In this document: piece after piece, positions 1 to 10,135 of the stretch | Numbering within the stretch: position 1 is the first letter of the stretch | How the letters are laid out: every line of letters begins with the position of its first letter | Assembly (NCBI GenBank): GCA_014898425.1 | Contig: RCSZ01000015.1 | Location: 1,116,001-1,180,000, forward strand | From: Botryotinia globosa | Lineage: Eukaryota; Ascomycota; Leotiomycetes; Helotiales; Sclerotiniaceae | Length of the DNA stretch: 64,000 bases | Direction of reading: 5' to 3' | Translations under genes and position numbers: made by a program | Notes under the pieces: model-generated | The model's database searches: none | Seen by the model: only the letters and a program-made list of their open reading frames with translations | Told to the model about the DNA's origin: nothing

Positions 1-3000
1 TCATTCTTATACGGATTCTGCGCATTCATCTCAAAAATCCTCTGCTATTCATTCTAGTATGAATTCGGCTCATTTATCCAGCTTGGCCTCTTTTCATTCC
101 AGTGTATCTTCCGCGTATAAATCCAGCTTTACTTCCGTTTTATATTCTAGCACCGCTTCTGAGCATTCATCCAATCAAGCCTCTACTATTCATTCTAGTA
201 AGGTTTCGATACATCCATCCAGCTCAACTTACGCTTCACATTCTCATGTAGCTTCAGTTGTTTCCAGTTCAGCCTCGGTGCATTCATCCACCCTAAGCTC
301 TGGTACTCATTCTACTGGACCATCGATTCATTCTGGTAAACCATCGGTTCATCCCGGCGAGTTATCGGTTTATCCATGGAAATCGGCCTCTTCCCATTCT
401 AGTATGACTGCTGCTCATTCTAGTATGACTTCTGCTCATTCTGGTACACATTCGGTTCATTCTAGTATACCTATGGTTCATCCATCAAGCTCGAACTCCT
501 TACAATCTAGTATAGCTTCTGTCCATTCTAGTGGACAGCCAGCTCATCCATCAAGCACGGCTGCTTCTTATCATTCCAGTGAACAGCCGGCTCACCCGTC
601 AAAGACGACTTCTCATCATTCTAATGAACATTCGGTCTACCACTCAAGCACGGCTTCTCATCATTCTAATGAACAGCCGGCTCACCCGTCAAAGACGGCT
701 TCTCACCATTCTAATGAACAGTCAGCTCATCCATCATCGAGCTTGAAATCTTTCCATTCTAGTACATGTTCAGATCATTCCAGTGAACCATCGGTTCATC
801 CATCAAGCTCGGTGCTTCTTCATTATGGTGCAACTTCGGCTCATACCAGTGGACTATCAGTTCATTACAGTGAGCCATGGGTTCATCCATCAGCCTTAAC
901 TTCGACTGTTCATAGCAGGGTGTCAACTTCGGATTCGCCATCCAATACGATACCAGAGCAATCTTCAGTTCATTCATCCAGTCATGTTCCTGTTAAAACT
1001 TCCATTCTTCATTCTGTAACTTCGGACTTGCCATCTTACACTGTTCCAAAAGTCTCTTCAAAAGAAATCTTTAGCACACCAAGAGTTTCTTCTAACATGA
1101 CCTCAATCCCTATCCCAACTTCCACTCATTCATCTGAAATTGTTACAGGACTTTCTTCGACTACAAAGTCGAGTATTATTAATTATGGCCCTACCGAAAC
1201 CGGCAGCTCTGCATCAAATGATGTCACTACGCACACCTCAAAATCTTCTACCATTTCCTCAACTGCTGAATCTAGTCAAAGTAGTCTTGAAATTGTTGGA
1301 TCTACAAAGACAAATGGATGGGCTTCTTATACATACTCCTCGTCATCCAGCAAGACTACAAGTGAAATTGAGAAAGAGAAATCCAAAACTGCCTCTTCAC
1401 CAAGTATTTCAGCATCTACTGGAGCTTACAAATATGGATCAGTCACTTCTGAATCATCTCCAAGTGCTTCAGCAGAATCAACAGAAACTGACAGCACAGT
1501 GACAACTGGAATTTCTTCTACCTCATCCGACTCTTCGGTGCCCAAAGCCCCTCATATCTCAACCTTCTCATCGATTCCAAATTATTATACTCAATCTGTC
1601 GAATATTCAAAATCTAAATGGACTGATACTACAACTGCGGTTGGAGCATCTTCCACCCTATCTAGTGGAAGCTCGTCTATTCTATCTGATTCTTCTACAC
1701 TTAGAGTCTCTTCTGATGCCCCATCAACGACACAATCTTTCAGCCATCAGACCACCAACGGCGCATCAGATATTGTTGAATCATACAGTCACCAAGCCAC
1801 GAATATTCCATCAACAAAACAACCGGTCTACTACCAAACTACCGATGCTTCATCAAGTGTTGTTCAATCACACAGCGAACAGACTACCCATATTTCATCG
1901 ACAAAATCATTCAATCACCATACTACCCATGTCCCATCAAGTGTTCTTGAACAATCATCTGTAACTCAAGGATATCAAAGTGGATCAGTAATTTCAGCCG
2001 ATACCCCATCATTTACTAATGGTAATACCTTCAAATCAGGTGAAACTCTACCCAGCTCAAACTCTGTTGGTGCAAGTTCTTCAAACACACATACTTTCCC
2101 AGTTTCTGCCTCAACTGCTCCATCATCTGGATCATCCTTCTCAGGATCAGCAGCTACCACCGTGCACTCTTCTGGTTCAATCAGTGCATCTAATCTTTTA
2201 GGATATGGAGCTGGAATTTCTTCTACACTATCCACCTCTCCAGGTGAGGCTTCTTCAACCTTATCCAGCTCTTCTGGTAGAATTACTCATACTCCAATAA
2301 TCTCACCTATTCACGAATTTCCACCCACTTCATCGACCCATAGAGGTCCATGCATAGCTAGTCATGGAGGTCCCTGTGTCCCATTCATTCATGGAGGTCC
2401 ATACACCTCCTTGGCACATAATGCTTCTTCAACACATGGTATCTCTTCAACGGATGTGATCTCTTCGATGACACATAGTGTAATATCAGAACATGGTACT
2501 CATTCAACAGTACACAGTGTGTCTTCTACAGATAGCGTATCCTCCACACATTCTTCCGCGCCCAGTGCCTCTTGGATGCATGGTAGTACCACTTTGACGC
2601 ATAGTGCCTCTTCCACACATGGTACTTCTTGGATGCACAGTGTCCATCCAACACACAGTACCTCCTCCACATATTCTTCTGCACACAGTGCCTCTTCTAC
2701 ACACGGTACTTCTTGGGTGCACAGTGTCCATCCAACACACAGTGCTTCCTCCAAGCATGATATACATTCGACGTATGTTGTCTCCTCAGAGCATGATGTC
2801 CATTCGACATACAGTGCCTCCACACATTCTTCTGCACATAGTTCCTCTTCCACACATGGTACTCCTTGGATGCACAGTGTACATCCAACGCACAGTGCCT
2901 CCTCCAAGCATGATATCCATTCGACGCACATCATCCCTTCAAATCACACCTCCACACATGGTATATCTTCTACACATGGTATCCCTTCGACAACACACAG

Positions 3001-5575
3001 TGCCTCCTCCAAGCATGATATCCATTCGACGCACATCATCCCTTCAAATCATACCTCCACACATGGTATATCTTCTACACATGGTATACCTTCGACAACA
3101 CACAGTGCCTCTTCCAAGCATGATATCCACTCGACGCACAGTGTTCCTTCCAATTATGCTTACACGCATGGTATTTCTTCTACACACATTGCCTCTTCGG
3201 AGCACGATGTCCATTCCACGTACAGTACCGCTTCGGCGTATAGTGTATCTTCCACACATAATTCCCCATGGAAAACACACGAAGTTCCTTACAATCATGC
3301 TTCCACACACGGCATACCTTCAACACACAGTGCCTCTTCGAAACATGCCTCCACCCATAGTGTCTTTTCTACCCTTGATACTCCTTCGAAAACACACAGT
3401 ACCTCTTCCACAGATAGTACCCCTTCGATGCACAGAATCTCTTCGACGCATGATTCCACACATATTGTATCTTCGACGAATGATCACCCTGCCACACACA
3501 CTTCAACGCATGATATCCCTTCGACACACGATGTTCCTTCGACGCACAGTATGTCTTCAACACATAAGATTTCTTCCGCCGAATCAACTTCATCTGTACC
3601 TTCCGCTTCTTCCACCCACGAAATACCTGTTTCATTTACTCATAATGGTCCATGTATATCATCTGTTCATGGAGGTTCATGCAGCCCATCAATTCTGACC
3701 GTTACTTCCACCCTATTAACCTCCTATGAACCTTCTACTTCTTCGATTCCTGAGATTTCACCCATTCCATCTCCCTATAGCAGTTCATGTATTCCACATA
3801 TTCATGGAGACTCATGCACTAAGTCTGTTCATGAGGTCTCTTCTGCTCCATCAACTACACCTATGCCTTCCACCTCCTCTGTCCACGAAGTAACACCCGC
3901 TCCATCTGATCATGGTAGTTCATGTATTCCACAAATCCATGGAGGATCATGCACCCAATCAATTCAAGTTACTTCGACTTTATCCAAACCTTCAACCTCT
4001 ATTCATGAAGTTCCACCTGTCTGGTCTACACATCAATCTTCATGCATCCCTGACATTCATGGAGGTCCATGCACTCAGACCATTCATAGTAGTTATTCTG
4101 CTCCCTCGACTTTATCGAAGCCTTCCACCGCCTCTATCCATGAAGCCGCGCCTGCTCCATCTGCCCATGAAATTCCATGCATCCCACATATTCATGGAGG
4201 TCCATGCACTCAGACCATTCATAGTAGTTATTCTGCTCCCTCGACTTTATCGAAGCCTTCCACCGCCTCTATCCATGAAGCCCCGCCTGCTCCATCTGCC
4301 CATGAAATTCCATGCATCCCATATATTCATGGAGGTTCGTGTACTATGTCTATCCATGAACCTTCTTCTACTCCGTCAACTTTACCCAGACCTTCAATCT
4401 CTTCTATTCATGAAGTCCCACCTATTTCTACACATGGAAGTCCATCCACCCATCCAGGTTCATGCATCCCTCACATTCATGAAGGCTCATGTACCGAGTC
4501 CACACATGCTCTTCCTCCTACTCCGTCAACTTTATCGAAGTCTCCATCTTCTTCCATCCATGAAGTCCCACCCGTTTCAACTACTCATGCAGGTTCACCT
4601 CCTCAGTATGTTCCATGTATCCCTCATATCCATGGAGATTCATGTACCATGCCCTCCATTCCTGAACACCATAGCTCCTTCACCACTTCGTTATCGGCCC
4701 CCACCAGTTCCAAAACTACCTCCGCATTGCCATCTACATACACTGTAAAGCCAGGCGATGTCCTTTTCAGTGTTGCTAAAGATAATGGAATCCCATTGCA
4801 TACTCTCGAGGCGTTGAATCCACAAATCACAAACCCAGATTTACTACAACCTGGACAGGTTATCAATCTTGAAGCGCAGACCCCATCCTCTCCAAATACA
4901 TTTACTGTTAGAAAGGGAGACAGTCTCGACAACATTTCCAAAGAATTAGGAGTTCCATTGGTTGAGCTCAAAGCCGCAAACCCACAAATTTCTAACTTTG
5001 AATTGATCCATCCCGGACAACTGATAAAACTTCCCTCTGATGGCACTGCCATTATCGTGAAACCAGGAGACACTCTCAATTCTTTGGCCGCCGCGAACAA
5101 AGTTTCACTTCAAGCCTTGGAAGCCGCCAATCCAGGTATCCACGACTACAATTCCATTGCTCCAGGTCAAACCATCAACATCCCACCAAGCAATGCTGCT
5201 CACGGTAAAGAACATACACACGTCGTTAAACCAGGAGATACGCTCTTCAATATCGCCAATACCAACGGAGTTACTCTCGACGCTCTGAAAACCGCCAATC
5301 CAAACATCATCATGGTAAACTCACTCTGGCCTGGCGAGACTGTGAAAATACCCAGTACCGGTGGAGATAACCACAAAACTTACACTTTTAAACCAAAAGA
5401 TACCTTCTTTGATTTGGCGCATAAATTTGGAGTTTCCCTCAAAGATCTTGAGCATGCCAATCCACATATCCAGAATTTTGAACACATCAAGCCAGGAGAC
5501 GTCATGAATGTTCCTGAGCACAAGCCAAAGTCGAAGAGAAGACTTAACAGTGTTAAGTTCAGATCTTTATTGTAA
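1..5575 (+). CDS. Giant Ser/Thr/His-rich repeat protein with five C-terminal LysM domains (5' partial)
   Basis: The frame is already open at base 2, so the true start and any signal peptide lie upstream; the first Met inside the window is at base 59, giving 1838 residues from there. About the first 1550 residues are low-complexity Ser/Thr/His/Pro, with H-S-S, S-T-H-S and S-V-H-S repeats resembling a mucin-like stalk. From about bases 2350 to 4650 a C-x8-C motif of the form C-I-P-H-I-H-G-G-S-C recurs (nine Cys-pair loops, the first one residue shorter). The C-terminus carries five LysM domains at about residues 1560-1604, 1614-1658, 1664-1708, 1720-1764 and 1774-1819, each with a [VF]-x-[KR]-[PK]-x-D start, an xNP core and a PG[QED] end, and without cysteines. 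LysM binds N-acetylglucosamine polymers such as chitin, so a cell-wall or secreted role is inferred. Regions at 2896-3210 and 4061-4330 are near-identical tandem duplications. Confidence 0.85.
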   Translation, partial: HSYTDSAHSSQKSSAIHSSMNSAHLSSLASFHSSVSSAYKSSFTSVLYSSTASEHSSNQASTIHSSKVSIHPSSSTYASHSHVASVVSSSASVHSSTLSSGTHSTGPSIHSGKPSVHPGELSVYPWKSASSHSSMTAAHSSMTSAHSGTHSVHSSIPMVHPSSSNSLQSSIASVHSSGQPAHPSSTAASYHSSEQPAHPSKTTSHHSNEHSVYHSSTASHHSNEQPAHPSKTASHHSNEQSAHPSSSLKSFHSSTCSDHSSEPSVHPSSSVLLHYGATSAHTSGLSVHYSEPWVHPSALTSTVHSRVSTSDSPSNTIPEQSSVHSSSHVPVKTSILHSVTSDLPSYTVPKVSSKEIFSTPRVSSNMTSIPIPTSTHSSEIVTGLSSTTKSSIINYGPTETGSSASNDVTTHTSKSSTISSTAESSQSSLEIVGSTKTNGWASYTYSSSSSKTTSEIEKEKSKTASSPSISASTGAYKYGSVTSESSPSASAESTETDSTVTTGISSTSSDSSVPKAPHISTFSSIPNYYTQSVEYSKSKWTDTTTAVGASSTLSSGSSSILSDSSTLRVSSDAPSTTQSFSHQTTNGASDIVESYSHQATNIPSTKQPVYYQTTDASSSVVQSHSEQTTHISSTKSFNHHTTHVPSSVLEQSSVTQGYQSGSVISADTPSFTNGNTFKSGETLPSSNSVGASSSNTHTFPVSASTAPSSGSSFSGSAATTVHSSGSISASNLLGYGAGISSTLSTSPGEASSTLSSSSGRITHTPIISPIHEFPPTSSTHRGPCIASHGGPCVPFIHGGPYTSLAHNASSTHGISSTDVISSMTHSVISEHGTHSTVHSVSSTDSVSSTHSSAPSASWMHGSTTLTHSASSTHGTSWMHSVHPTHSTSSTYSSAHSASSTHGTSWVHSVHPTHSASSKHDIHSTYVVSSEHDVHSTYSASTHSSAHSSSSTHGTPWMHSVHPTHSASSKHDIHSTHIIPSNHTSTHGISSTHGIPSTTHSASSKHDIHSTHIIPSNHTSTHGISSTHGIPSTTHSASSKHDIHSTHSVPSNYAYTHGISSTHIASSEHDVHSTYSTASAYSVSSTHNSPWKTHEVPYNHASTHGIPSTHSASSKHASTHSVFSTLDTPSKTHSTSSTDSTPSMHRISSTHDSTHIVSSTNDHPATHTSTHDIPSTHDVPSTHSMSSTHKISSAESTSSVPSASSTHEIPVSFTHNGPCISSVHGGSCSPSILTVTSTLLTSYEPSTSSIPEISPIPSPYSSSCIPHIHGDSCTKSVHEVSSAPSTTPMPSTSSVHEVTPAPSDHGSSCIPQIHGGSCTQSIQVTSTLSKPSTSIHEVPPVWSTHQSSCIPDIHGGPCTQTIHSSYSAPSTLSKPSTASIHEAAPAPSAHEIPCIPHIHGGPCTQTIHSSYSAPSTLSKPSTASIHEAPPAPSAHEIPCIPYIHGGSCTMSIHEPSSTPSTLPRPSISSIHEVPPISTHGSPSTHPGSCIPHIHEGSCTESTHALPPTPSTLSKSPSSSIHEVPPVSTTHAGSPPQYVPCIPHIHGDSCTMPSIPEHHSSFTTSLSAPTSSKTTSALPSTYTVKPGDVLFSVAKDNGIPLHTLEALNPQITNPDLLQPGQVINLEAQTPSSPNTFTVRKGDSLDNISKELGVPLVELKAANPQISNFELIHPGQLIKLPSDGTAIIVKPGDTLNSLAAANKVSLQALEAANPGIHDYNSIAPGQTINIPPSNAAHGKEHTHVVKPGDTLFNIANTNGVTLDALKTANPNIIMVNSLWPGETVKIPSTGGDNHKTYTFKPKDTFFDLAHKFGVSLKDLEHANPHIQNFEHIKPGDVMNVPEHKPKSKRRLNSVKFRSLL
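2896..3210 (+). repeat. Three 105-bp coding tandem repeats
   Basis: Copies begin at 2896, 3001 and 3106 with the phrase tgcctc[ct]tccaagcatgat. The first two are nearly identical over the full 105 bp, and the third diverges towards its end. The period is 35 codons, so length changes keep frame in the Ser/His-rich stalk of the LysM protein. Confidence 0.85.
4061..4330 (+). repeat. Two near-identical 135-bp coding tandem repeats
   Basis: The units 4061-4195 and 4196-4330 differ by only a few bases and encode a 45-residue unit containing one C-x8-C loop. The near identity suggests recent unequal crossover or slippage within the gene. Confidence 0.85.
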
Positions 5576-6967
5576 CTGCAAGATTGATGTTTTATGAGGA
5601 GGTATGTTTGATCATCTTATTATCTTATGATTTTGATATTTGCTAACACGATTTCTTTTTTCACAGATGTATGAATAATGACTGATGAATTTTAATTTTA
5701 ATTACCCTCGCATTTTCCGTCCTTCATGAAGAAAAACACCATTATATCTCGATAAACAAAACATTGCACTCACAGAAATCATTTCCTTTGTATTCATTTT
5801 CTATTCTATTCTATCCAGAGAGTGCGAGGGGAGGCAGCTTGGACGTGCTTAGCGAAGCTGATCCTTTTTCCATCTTCTGTTTCTAGAATTAGACTTGTGG
5901 TAGACAAAAGCCCGAACTTTTTGTTTTCAATTCTTGTATCAGAGTGTGCAGTACACACTTTGAATATTCTGTATGTTAATTGGCCCTTTTTCTTTTCGCC
6001 TATTGACACCACTCTTTTCGAATTCATGAGCCGTCTTTCTTGAGGTGGACTCGTGAATCTTATACAGACATTTAGGAAATATAGACAACAATACTCTCCT
6101 TAACTATATATCTTTCTCTTTGCTTGTGTGTCGATGATCGACTCTCAATATGAGTGGCTATCTTGATTCGCATATAAGATATTTCAACAATCATTTCAAG
6201 AATTGACCCAAACAAAGACAATAGATACATTTCAAAGAGCAAAAAGCAAAATCATCCCCTTCCCATTGTGCATTAAATCCCGCATCACACATTCCCATTT
6301 CCCATTTTCGAATCCGTCATCGCCAGAGACAAGAAATACCCGGCTACTAAGGGGTAGACTCTTTGATCAACAAGATCATCATTACATCACCAAAAACTAA
6401 AACTAGCTCGCTAATTAGCGAATGACCTACACTTGCTAGGGGAGCTAATATCACAGGGCTCCAGATGAACAAAATAAATCAGATATCAATTAGATTCTTG
6501 TCAAGAAAGGCATTTGAATATTAATTCAGGATGGGAATAAAAGTATTTGATAGTTCAACCTCCATTGATAGATTGAAAGTGTCTAATTGTTCAGCTGGGA
6601 TTGAGAAATTGAAAGAATGTAATTGTCAGATTGAAATCTATACATTGAAAAGCATGTAATAGAGATCAAAATATTGAATACGATTCTAAATATCATATAG
6701 TTCTACCTCAACATTATATCACAACATAAACACCTCTTTCACATTAACTCAGGTACTATGTATGTATCAATAGCATATGAGAACAATGCCTGTATCGCGT
6801 ACCGGGGTGTGTACAAACATACACAAGCATACTCGGCATGCTAAATTCAACGTCATCAGGTCCGAGCTCCCTAACCAAATTTAAGCTTTCGAACCTCCAT
6901 CTTCCAAATCCAACACATCTACCTAACCCTCACCCCTCATTCTATAGCTCCAACCACCACCACGAAA
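5576..6967. other. Intergenic, no convincing gene
   Basis: This stretch holds the candidate 3'-UTR intron and AT-rich spacer. Short frames inside it lack codon bias or recognisable domains. A perfect 14-bp palindrome lies at 6408-6421. Confidence 0.6.
5602..5666 (+). other. Candidate 3'-UTR intron of the LysM protein gene
   Basis: After the stop at 5573-5575 there is a GTATGT donor at 5602, a GCTAACAC branch site and a pyrimidine tract followed by TTCACAG ending at 5666. The 65-bp length fits fungal introns. As it follows the stop it would be in the 3' UTR. Confidence 0.5.
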
Positions 6968-7562
6968 ATGTCATCCCTCATCTCAAAGTGCCTATCACGC
7001 ACTCTCTCCCGCAAAACCCCTTATATTTCTCCGCTACGCACTCCTTTCAGTAAGCATACGCAAGGAACGGCATTAGCGGGGTTCTCTACACGAATTCCGT
7101 CTAGAAAGTCAACTGCTGCACAATTTCCACAGCGTACATCATTACGCATTCCGTCTCCACCGCATAGCCTGCAATCCGGGAGAAGAGGCTATGCGACTGC
7201 GACACCGGCAGATGCAATAATCGAAGATTTGACCGAACAGTATGGAGTTGCGCGGGACGAATTCGAGGTATGTCTCATTCCATCCATTCCCCTCCCAGCT
7301 GTCCTCGTTCAAGAATTCCATAACTGATTCCCCCTTTCGGGCGAATGAATAGATAGCAAGCGAAGAAACCGATAAACATTCCGTATACGCTGAAGCCGAC
7401 CGCGCAGCCGCAGCAGAGGAATTGCAGAAATTGAAAGATATGTATACCTCTGCGATTGAGGGAGAGTATGGAGAGGAAATTAAACGACGTGTGGGATCGA
7501 GAGTGAGGGAGTTGGAACAGGGGGTTGCGGCGCTGGAAGCACGAGCGCTGGAGGATCATTAG
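6968..7562 (+). CDS. Small protein with mitochondrial-type presequence, uncharacterised
   Basis: Two exons, 6968-7267 and 7353-7562, are separated by an 85-bp intron (GTATGT donor, CTGAT branch, AG at 7351-7352; phase 0), giving 169 residues. The first 75 residues are rich in Arg, Ser, Thr and Pro with few acids, and an R-R-G-Y-A-T-A motif near residues 75-80 resembles a matrix-processing site, so mitochondrial import is inferred. The mature part is acidic and strongly helical (residues about 85-169, Ala/Glu/Lys rich), compatible with a short coiled coil. I do not recognise the family. The start is the first ATG in a frame that splices cleanly to the stop. Confidence 0.7.
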
Positions 7563-8371
7563 ATTGGGCGGGGAGGAGGGGAGATTTTGAGGAATTGAGA
7601 TATGAGCGAGCATGAGGAACCTTTCATGGCGGATGTTTAGTTCTCGGGATTGGAGAAAAAGGAGGATGTAGCATTGAGATTGCGGATACCAAAATTATTG
7701 CATAGCGGAAGTGGCGGATGTTATGGGAGGTTTGAATGACCGGCGAATACACTTGCACTCGACAGGTTGTCATTTTTTTCATGATGGAGGACATACATAA
7801 ACGTACCACATGCTTCTCTAGATCTTGATGCGTGTCAGATGCAAAATGAATCAATGTCCGGATGGGCCATGCCATGATGCCTAAAGAACTCACAAAAGAC
7901 AATCATAAACTCGGTCAATTTTGCGTATATCATTGCATACATATTCAGGAAACTCATGTAGTTTTAATCATTTCTGCTTATTATCATTATTACGCTAAAG
8001 TGAAAGGGGGTATTTCATGACAGGACAACAGCTGGAGGGAAAAACAAAAAATTATAATCCATGACGGTTTCTCCCTCGGCCCAATCCCTTGCATAGTATT
8101 ATCCTTTCCAGGTATTCCATAATGTACCAATATCAGAGAGTATTTGCTAGATGCCTCATAATGATCTCTTCGAAGCCAGTTTGCCCGAGCGCATTCCCAG
8201 TACGATTCGGTTGGATCGACTCTACAGAGGCGTGACTGCTGCGTGTTGATGCGTGCGAAGAACCTTTGAAGGAAAGAAAAATTGAAAGTAGCGATATGAA
8301 ATCTAACAGAATAATGTTACAGAAAATTAATATGTGTGTACTTTCCAAACAACTGTAGGGCGATAGCGTTG
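7563..8371. other. Intergenic between convergent genes
   Basis: About 0.8 kb between two stop codons, holding the two 3' UTRs. I see no other feature. Confidence 0.6.
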
Positions 8372-10135
8372 CTACAATTCATCTGAGCTCGTTGATCTAG
8401 GGGTACGTCCCGTTCCGTAGTGATTACCGACTTCAACCTTCTCGTTATCGCTTTCGTTGCTAACATTGCTGTCGTCTGGCTCATCTTCGTCTTCGACGTC
8501 CTCTTCAGCATCCTCAACATCCCCGTCACTGATTAATTCTTCATCCGCGCTTTGCTCGCCGTTTTCGTCCTCGTTTTCGTCCTCGTCAACCTCCACCTCC
8601 ATTTCTTCCTCTTCTTCCTCATCATATTCCGACATTGATGGTCGATCGTCCTCAAAGTCTTCTTGTTCTTCTTCTTCACCCTCAATGATCTCCACTCTCT
8701 CATACTCCTCGATGGACTCCAAAACATTGTCTTCCTCTTCTTCCATCTTAATTTCATTCATTTGTTGCTCAAGTCTCGAAAGGTCTTCCTGGCGTTGACG
8801 CTCTTTTTCTCGCTCCAACATCTTTGCTTCTTTCTGCAATCTCTTTTCCTTCGCACGTGCGGATTCTAATTCATTTTCGCTGCACGAATCTGGTTCCGGC
8901 GGGTCGTCATCCTCCAACGTATCAACGATCGACATCATATATCTTTGGGCAATTTTGGCCACTATGGCAACGGATATAGCATGCCAAAAATGCTTGCTTG
9001 TGTCTAAGAAATCACAAACGTGAATATCTCTAATCTTTGCTTGTGGATCCGAAGAGTCCAGTGTGACGAAAAGAGCTTTGGCTTGTATGTAAAGAATTCC
9101 ATAAATAAGAGGCGGTCGTCGAAAGTATATTTCTGTCTCGCCAAACTCATTGACAATAGGTGAAGGACGTAGTAGTGTTCGACGCCATGATTCAGCATGA
9201 AAATTCATCTGATCTTTGAGGCGTTTAGTTGTTTCTGCAGCGGGCGCACGCCATCGACCTTCAACGAGGCACAGAACTGGAATAAACTTTTTCTTATAGT
9301 AACCGCCGTCCCTTTCAGTCCATTCGACGTATTTGCCAATCCATTGCCGCATCTGCGCTTCAGGTGGGCCAGACCCACCATAGTATCTATCATGTACGCG
9401 ACGAGGTAGGTAATGGACGAGGAATTCTAACATTTGGATAGCTGTGGAACAATTAGTCTGGGGTATGTTAAAATCTTTGAATAACTTACATTTACTACTC
9501 TCACCCAAAAGGGCATCGTCATCAGGGCAAAACATAGCCTCAGGAACCGTCCGAAAATTCCGCTCCTTTGCCCAGTGCGGCAAAAGTCCTTCATGGCCCA
9601 TGTATTGAAGTCTTTCCAATAAAAAAAGTTCTTCGGAAGACCATTCGCCATCCGCTCGAGCTCTTTCTACCGTCTCTTTTGCCATAGCAAATTCCGCAGC
9701 CTGCTTTGCAAGATATTCATCTACTTTTTGCTGGGCAGAAACTAGATCCTCTTCCTCTTCTTCATCTTCGTCTTCATCCATATAATCTGGAGTCTCCGAT
9801 TCTTCATCACTCTCAGTGATGTTGTGCGAAGAAGATTGCTTTGGCGAGGTATCATCTGAAAATATAGGTCCTTCAACTTCATCGTCTTCGCGAGAACGTT
9901 TAAGGGGATTTCTTGTGGGCGTTTTTCTATCTTCTTTCGGAATATAATTTTGATCCGTGCGACCATATGCGAAATTAAGAGACCTCCTGTTATTTTGTGG
10001 TTCGGAAAGAAACTGGTGTTCGTCGTCGAATTCGATGTAACCTGGTGTTTGAGGTTCCCCCATTGTTCTACGACGCTTCGCGACGGGAGAAAGGTAATTA
10101 ACGACAGCATCTTTGATTTTGAAAATTTGATCCAT
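8372..10135 (-). CDS. Uncharacterised conserved-type protein with highly acidic C-terminus
   Basis: An uninterrupted frame from ATG at 10135 encodes 587 residues, but 9442-9489 is very probably a 48-bp intron (GTAAGT donor, ACTAAT branch, TTCCACAG acceptor). Its length is a multiple of three, so splicing gives 571 residues. Near the N-terminus K-R-R-R is a candidate nuclear localisation signal. A compact central region (about residues 160-400) contains a W-S-S-E-E-L-F-L-L-E segment slightly like a Myb/SANT helix and many aromatic residues. It is followed by a charged coiled coil and a Glu/Asp-rich tail. The composition suggests a nuclear, possibly chromatin-associated protein; no family was recognised. 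Confidence 0.75.
   Translation of the reverse strand: MDQIFKIKDAVVNYLSPVAKRRRTMGEPQTPGYIEFDDEHQFLSEPQNNRRSLNFAYGRTDQNYIPKEDRKTPTRNPLKRSREDDEVEGPIFSDDTSPKQSSSHNITESDEESETPDYMDEDEDEEEEEDLVSAQQKVDEYLAKQAAEFAMAKETVERARADGEWSSEELFLLERLQYMGHEGLLPHWAKERNFRTVPEAMFCPDDDALLGESSKCKLFKDFNIPQTNCSTAIQMLEFLVHYLPRRVHDRYYGGSGPPEAQMRQWIGKYVEWTERDGGYYKKKFIPVLCLVEGRWRAPAAETTKRLKDQMNFHAESWRRTLLRPSPIVNEFGETEIYFRRPPLIYGILYIQAKALFVTLDSSDPQAKIRDIHVCDFLDTSKHFWHAISVAIVAKIAQRYMMSIVDTLEDDDPPEPDSCSENELESARAKEKRLQKEAKMLEREKERQRQEDLSRLEQQMNEIKMEEEEDNVLESIEEYERVEIIEGEEEEQEDFEDDRPSMSEYDEEEEEEMEVEVDEDENEDENGEQSADEELISDGDVEDAEEDVEDEDEPDDSNVSNESDNEKVEVGNHYGTGRTPRSTSSDEL

Noticed and set aside
2604..3698. A 364-residue frame, and several on the opposite strand, within the LysM stalk
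   Set aside because: They run through low-complexity repeats of a real gene; the composition is shifted-frame noise (runs of Met, Leu, Arg).
6408..6421. Perfect palindrome TCGCTAATTAGCGA
   Set aside because: Only 14 bp and mostly AT in the centre; such sites occur by chance and no gene context supports a role.
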